From positions 1-6,921 of the forward strand of contig CAZVPZ010000036.1 of assembly GCA_964629245.1 (NCBI GenBank): a stretch of 6,921 nt of DNA, given 5' to 3'. This document shows, one piece after another, positions 5,810 to 6,921 of this stretch. Within the stretch, counting starts at the first letter, position 1. The number at the start of each line of letters is the position of its first letter. The notes beneath the pieces are model-generated. The model ran no database searches, was not told where the DNA came from, and saw only the letters and a program-made list of their open reading frames with translations. The stretch comes from CAZVPZ01 sp964629245. GTDB taxonomy: Archaea > Nanohalarchaeota > Nanosalinia > Nanosalinales > Nanosalinaceae. The position numbers and the translations under genes were made by a program.

Positions 5810-6436
5810 TTGAAAGAGGATATCACAGAGGATGTCGCACCCGCTGATTTCGAGGGTGAAGCAGATAGCCTGACAGTTAGCGATTTCTACGCCGACGGGA
5901 TGGAGCTTTACCCGAAGAGAAGTGCAACCCGCCAAGAAATCGTCTTCTTCGACGGCTACGAAACCACGCTCGAGGACGAATTCAGGTCCCTGGAACGGCT
6001 TTACACCCAGAACCCTGATTACTTCCCCCGGCCTGGTTTCTACGCCGACACAGGGGAGGAATCACTCTACTTCGTGGAAAGGATGCACCATGAACCCTTC
6101 AACCTCTACTTCCAGCACCCCGAGAGACTTGGCAGGCTGGACAGCCAGGAGTTACTGGCGCATCTCCACCGGTTCGGCGAGAGCATGAAAGAAAACAGGG
6201 AACCCCATGGCGACCTCAGGGGAGACAACCTGCTTATCGACCAAGAAGCCGATATAGTTGCTATAGACCCCGTCGGTTTCCCCGAAGACCTGTCCGAGCT
6301 TCCTTTCCAAGCGGGTGACATCGAGAGGATGCTGGTCAACTGGGACATCCAGGATCTCAACTTGCTTATCCGGAAAACCGCCAACAGAACCGGGGCGGAG
6401 TTCGAGGAGGACTATCTTCTTGAGCCGCTTGACTGA
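5810..6436 (+). CDS. Small kinase-like protein B
   Basis: 208 residues from a TTG start 16 nt after the tRNA-Arg 3' end; Met31 (5900) is a shorter alternative, and no ribosome binding site decides between them. Kinase-type motifs are a helix-C-like DEFRSLERL, the hinge YFVERM (87-92), the catalytic loop HGDLRGDNLLID (133-144) with D135 and N140, and the metal step AIDPVGFP with D153. HGDL plus IDP resembles aminoglycoside, fructosamine and RIO/Bud32-type kinases. Unlike protein A it keeps the loop histidine, so it is the better candidate for an active enzyme. A clear glycine-rich loop is not visible, which leaves the ATP site uncertain. Similar motif order and spacing suggest common descent with protein A. 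It may be co-transcribed with the tRNA. The substrate is unknown. Confidence 0.75.
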   Translation: MKEDITEDVAPADFEGEADSLTVSDFYADGMELYPKRSATRQEIVFFDGYETTLEDEFRSLERLYTQNPDYFPRPGFYADTGEESLYFVERMHHEPFNLYFQHPERLGRLDSQELLAHLHRFGESMKENREPHGDLRGDNLLIDQEADIVAIDPVGFPEDLSELPFQAGDIERMLVNWDIQDLNLLIRKTANRTGAEFEEDYLLEPLD

Positions 6437-6513
6437 GAGCGAAGCCTTATTTAAGAATTCCAGTCAGAATCCGTTACATACTCTACAGGACAGCCAAGTG
6501 GGCTTACCACCCC

Positions 6514-6524
6514 TTAAAATTAAA
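6514..6524 (+). promoter_or_regulatory. TATA-like box for tRNA-Leu(CAG)
   Basis: TTAAAATTAAA lies 14 to 24 nt before the tRNA 5' end at 6538. This is unusually close, leaving essentially no room for a 5' leader at standard spacing. Confidence 0.5.
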
Positions 6525-6537
6525 CGGCAAGCAAAAC

Positions 6538-6671
6538 GCAGGGGTAGCCAAGTGGCCAAAGCTCGATGAGCTTTGGGGTCGCAGAAAACCTTTGGTTTTC
6601 GAGTGGCCAAAGGCGCAGCGTTCAGGGCGCTGTCTCTCAGGAGTTCGCAGGTTCAAATCCTGCCCCCTGCA
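6538..6671 (+). tRNA. tRNA-Leu(CAG), interrupted in the D loop
   Basis: The acceptor is GCAGGGG (6538-6544) with CCCCTGC (6664-6670), discriminator A6671, no CCA. The anticodon arm is CAGCG-TTCAGGG-CGCTG with CAG at 6623-6625. A 14-nt variable arm with a CTC/GAG stem (6633-6646) is the class II form expected for Leu. The T arm is GCAGG-TTCAAAT-CCTGC. The D arm (GCC at 6547, GGC at 6612) is separated by extra sequence: AGTGGCCAAAG occurs at 6551-6561 and again at 6602-6612. Removing one 51-nt period gives a normal tRNA-Leu. Confidence 0.94.
6562..6612 (+). other. 51-nt D-loop insertion (putative intron) in tRNA-Leu
   Basis: One period of the 11-nt repeat AGTGGCCAAAG; the true junction can be anywhere within the repeat. 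Two perfect hairpins are present: 9 bp at 6556-6564/6568-6576, using part of copy 1, and 7 bp at 6584-6590/6594-6600. An alternative 7-bp pairing joins 6589-6595 to 6607-6613, taking in copy 2 and the D stem. I could not find a standard bulge-helix-bulge. The site and architecture match the tRNA-Gly insertion although the sequence differs. Confidence 0.7.
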
Positions 6672-6685
6672 TCCACAGCTTTCAA

Positions 6686-6693
6686 CTTTAAAG
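6686..6693 (+). promoter_or_regulatory. TATA-like box for tRNA-Arg(TCG)
   Basis: CTTTAAAG, inside the 10-bp palindrome ACTTTAAAGT (6685-6694), is centred about 30 nt before the tRNA 5' end at 6720. That predicts a leader of about 4 nt or none. Confidence 0.5.
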
Positions 6694-6719
6694 TGTTCCC
6701 TTCAAAACTGGTATCGTAC

Positions 6720-6918
6720 GGGCCCGTAGCTCAGCCAGGACAGAGCGAGCGGCTTCGGTTCCTCAAGTCCTCCAGCGGAGAACGAGGATTGAGAAGCGAA
6801 CGTAGGTGAGCTTCGATACGCGCCTTTTCCCTCGTGGAGAAGAGTGCTCGAACAGCTTTCCGGAGTAAAGCTGTGAGAAGATACCGCTAGGTCCAGGGTT
6901 CAAATCCCTGCGGGCTCG
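6720..6918 (+). tRNA. tRNA-Arg(TCG) with a 124-nt intron
   Basis: The acceptor is GGGCCCG (6720-6726) with CGGGCTC (6911-6917), discriminator G6918, no CCA. The D arm is GCTC-AGCCAGGACA-GAGC. The anticodon stem is AGCGG (6748-6752) with CCGCT (6884-6888), and the anticodon TCG is at 6755-6757. The T arm is CAGGG-TTCAAAT-CCCTG. The loop is interrupted after G6758 (position 37). Spliced length is 75 nt. TTT follows directly and could begin a T-rich terminator outside the window. Confidence 0.95.
6759..6882 (+). other. 124-nt structured tRNA intron at position 37/38
   Basis: Exon CTTC (6753-6756) pairs with intron GAAG (6877-6880), with 3-nt bulges GGT (6757-6759) and ATA (6881-6883) and the anticodon stem outside, a good bulge-helix-bulge. 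Inside are a hairpin CTCC-AGC-GGAG (6770-6780), a helix ACGAGG/CCTCGT (6782-6787/6830-6835) enclosing GAAGC/GCTTC (6793-6797/6810-6814), and a perfect 8-bp hairpin at 6852-6859/6867-6874. I see no C/D-box guide-RNA signals and no protein-coding content. Its first bases share CTCAAGTC with the tRNA-Arg(CCT) intron. Confidence 0.88.
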
Positions 6919-6921
6919 TTT

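Noticed and set aside
1195..6436. A full lanthipeptide gene cluster
   Set aside because: There is no LanC-type cyclase, no Ser/Thr/Cys-rich precursor peptide and no export ABC transporter in the window.
48..6612. Small transposon insertions with target-site duplications as the cause of the tRNA D-loop insertions
   Set aside because: The two insertions share no internal or terminal sequence, yet occupy the same D-loop site. The repeats are part of the tRNA structure, so an intron-like origin fits better, although it is not proven.
6315..6809. Plus-strand reading frames over the end of kinase-like gene B and across two tRNAs
   Set aside because: They overlap a better-supported gene and tRNA genes in other frames, and their sequences look like translated RNA genes.
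6759..6882. C/D-box guide RNA inside the 124-nt intron, as in haloarchaeal tRNA-Trp
   Set aside because: I found no RTGATGA box paired with a CTGA box at suitable spacing.

Overview
The window looks archaeal. The four tRNA genes have archaeal arms and no encoded CCA, and two of them carry introns at position 37/38 with a recognisable bulge-helix-bulge splice fold. Several genes have a TATA-like box about 26 to 28 nt before the start codon and no clear ribosome binding site, which is the layout of leaderless archaeal transcripts. The proteins are rich in Asp and Glu and the genes use ATA (Ile) and AGG/AGA (Arg) freely. I read this as a small-genome, possibly halophilic DPANN-type archaeon such as a nanohaloarchaeon, but that placement is an inference.

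Layout. 1-127: tRNA-Gly(GCC) on the minus strand, cut by the window edge, with a 58-nt insertion in its D loop. 227-1159: thioredoxin-reductase-like flavoprotein. 1195-3420: a 741-residue protein with an N-terminal membrane part, a long coiled coil and a C-terminal domain that resembles the phospho-Ser/Thr lyase domain at the N terminus of class III/IV lanthionine synthetases (RamC/LanKC/LanL; SpvC/OspF fold). 3463-3711: double zinc-ribbon protein. 3744-4355: small kinase-like protein A. 4407-5666: MgtC/DUF4010 membrane protein. 5702-5793: tRNA-Arg(CCT) with a 20-nt intron. 5810-6436: small kinase-like protein B, starting with TTG 16 nt after the tRNA. 6538-6671: tRNA-Leu(CAG) with a 51-nt D-loop insertion. 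6720-6918: tRNA-Arg(TCG) with a 124-nt intron.

Two things stand out. First, a membrane-anchored protein with a LanKC-type lyase-like domain lies close to two related small kinase-like proteins. LanKC and LanL enzymes fuse these same two activities, kinase plus phospho-lyase, to turn Ser/Thr into dehydroamino acids. A dispersed, membrane-anchored version in an archaeon would be new. No LanC-type cyclase or precursor peptide is visible here, and the genes seem to have separate promoters. Second, all four tRNA genes are interrupted. The Gly and Leu insertions sit at the same D-loop site, are bounded by a direct repeat of the D loop, and contain two hairpins each, but their internal sequences differ and I could not draw a standard splice motif for them.

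No gap between genes exceeds 110 bases. The gaps hold mainly promoters. I see no CRISPR array, transposase or rRNA.
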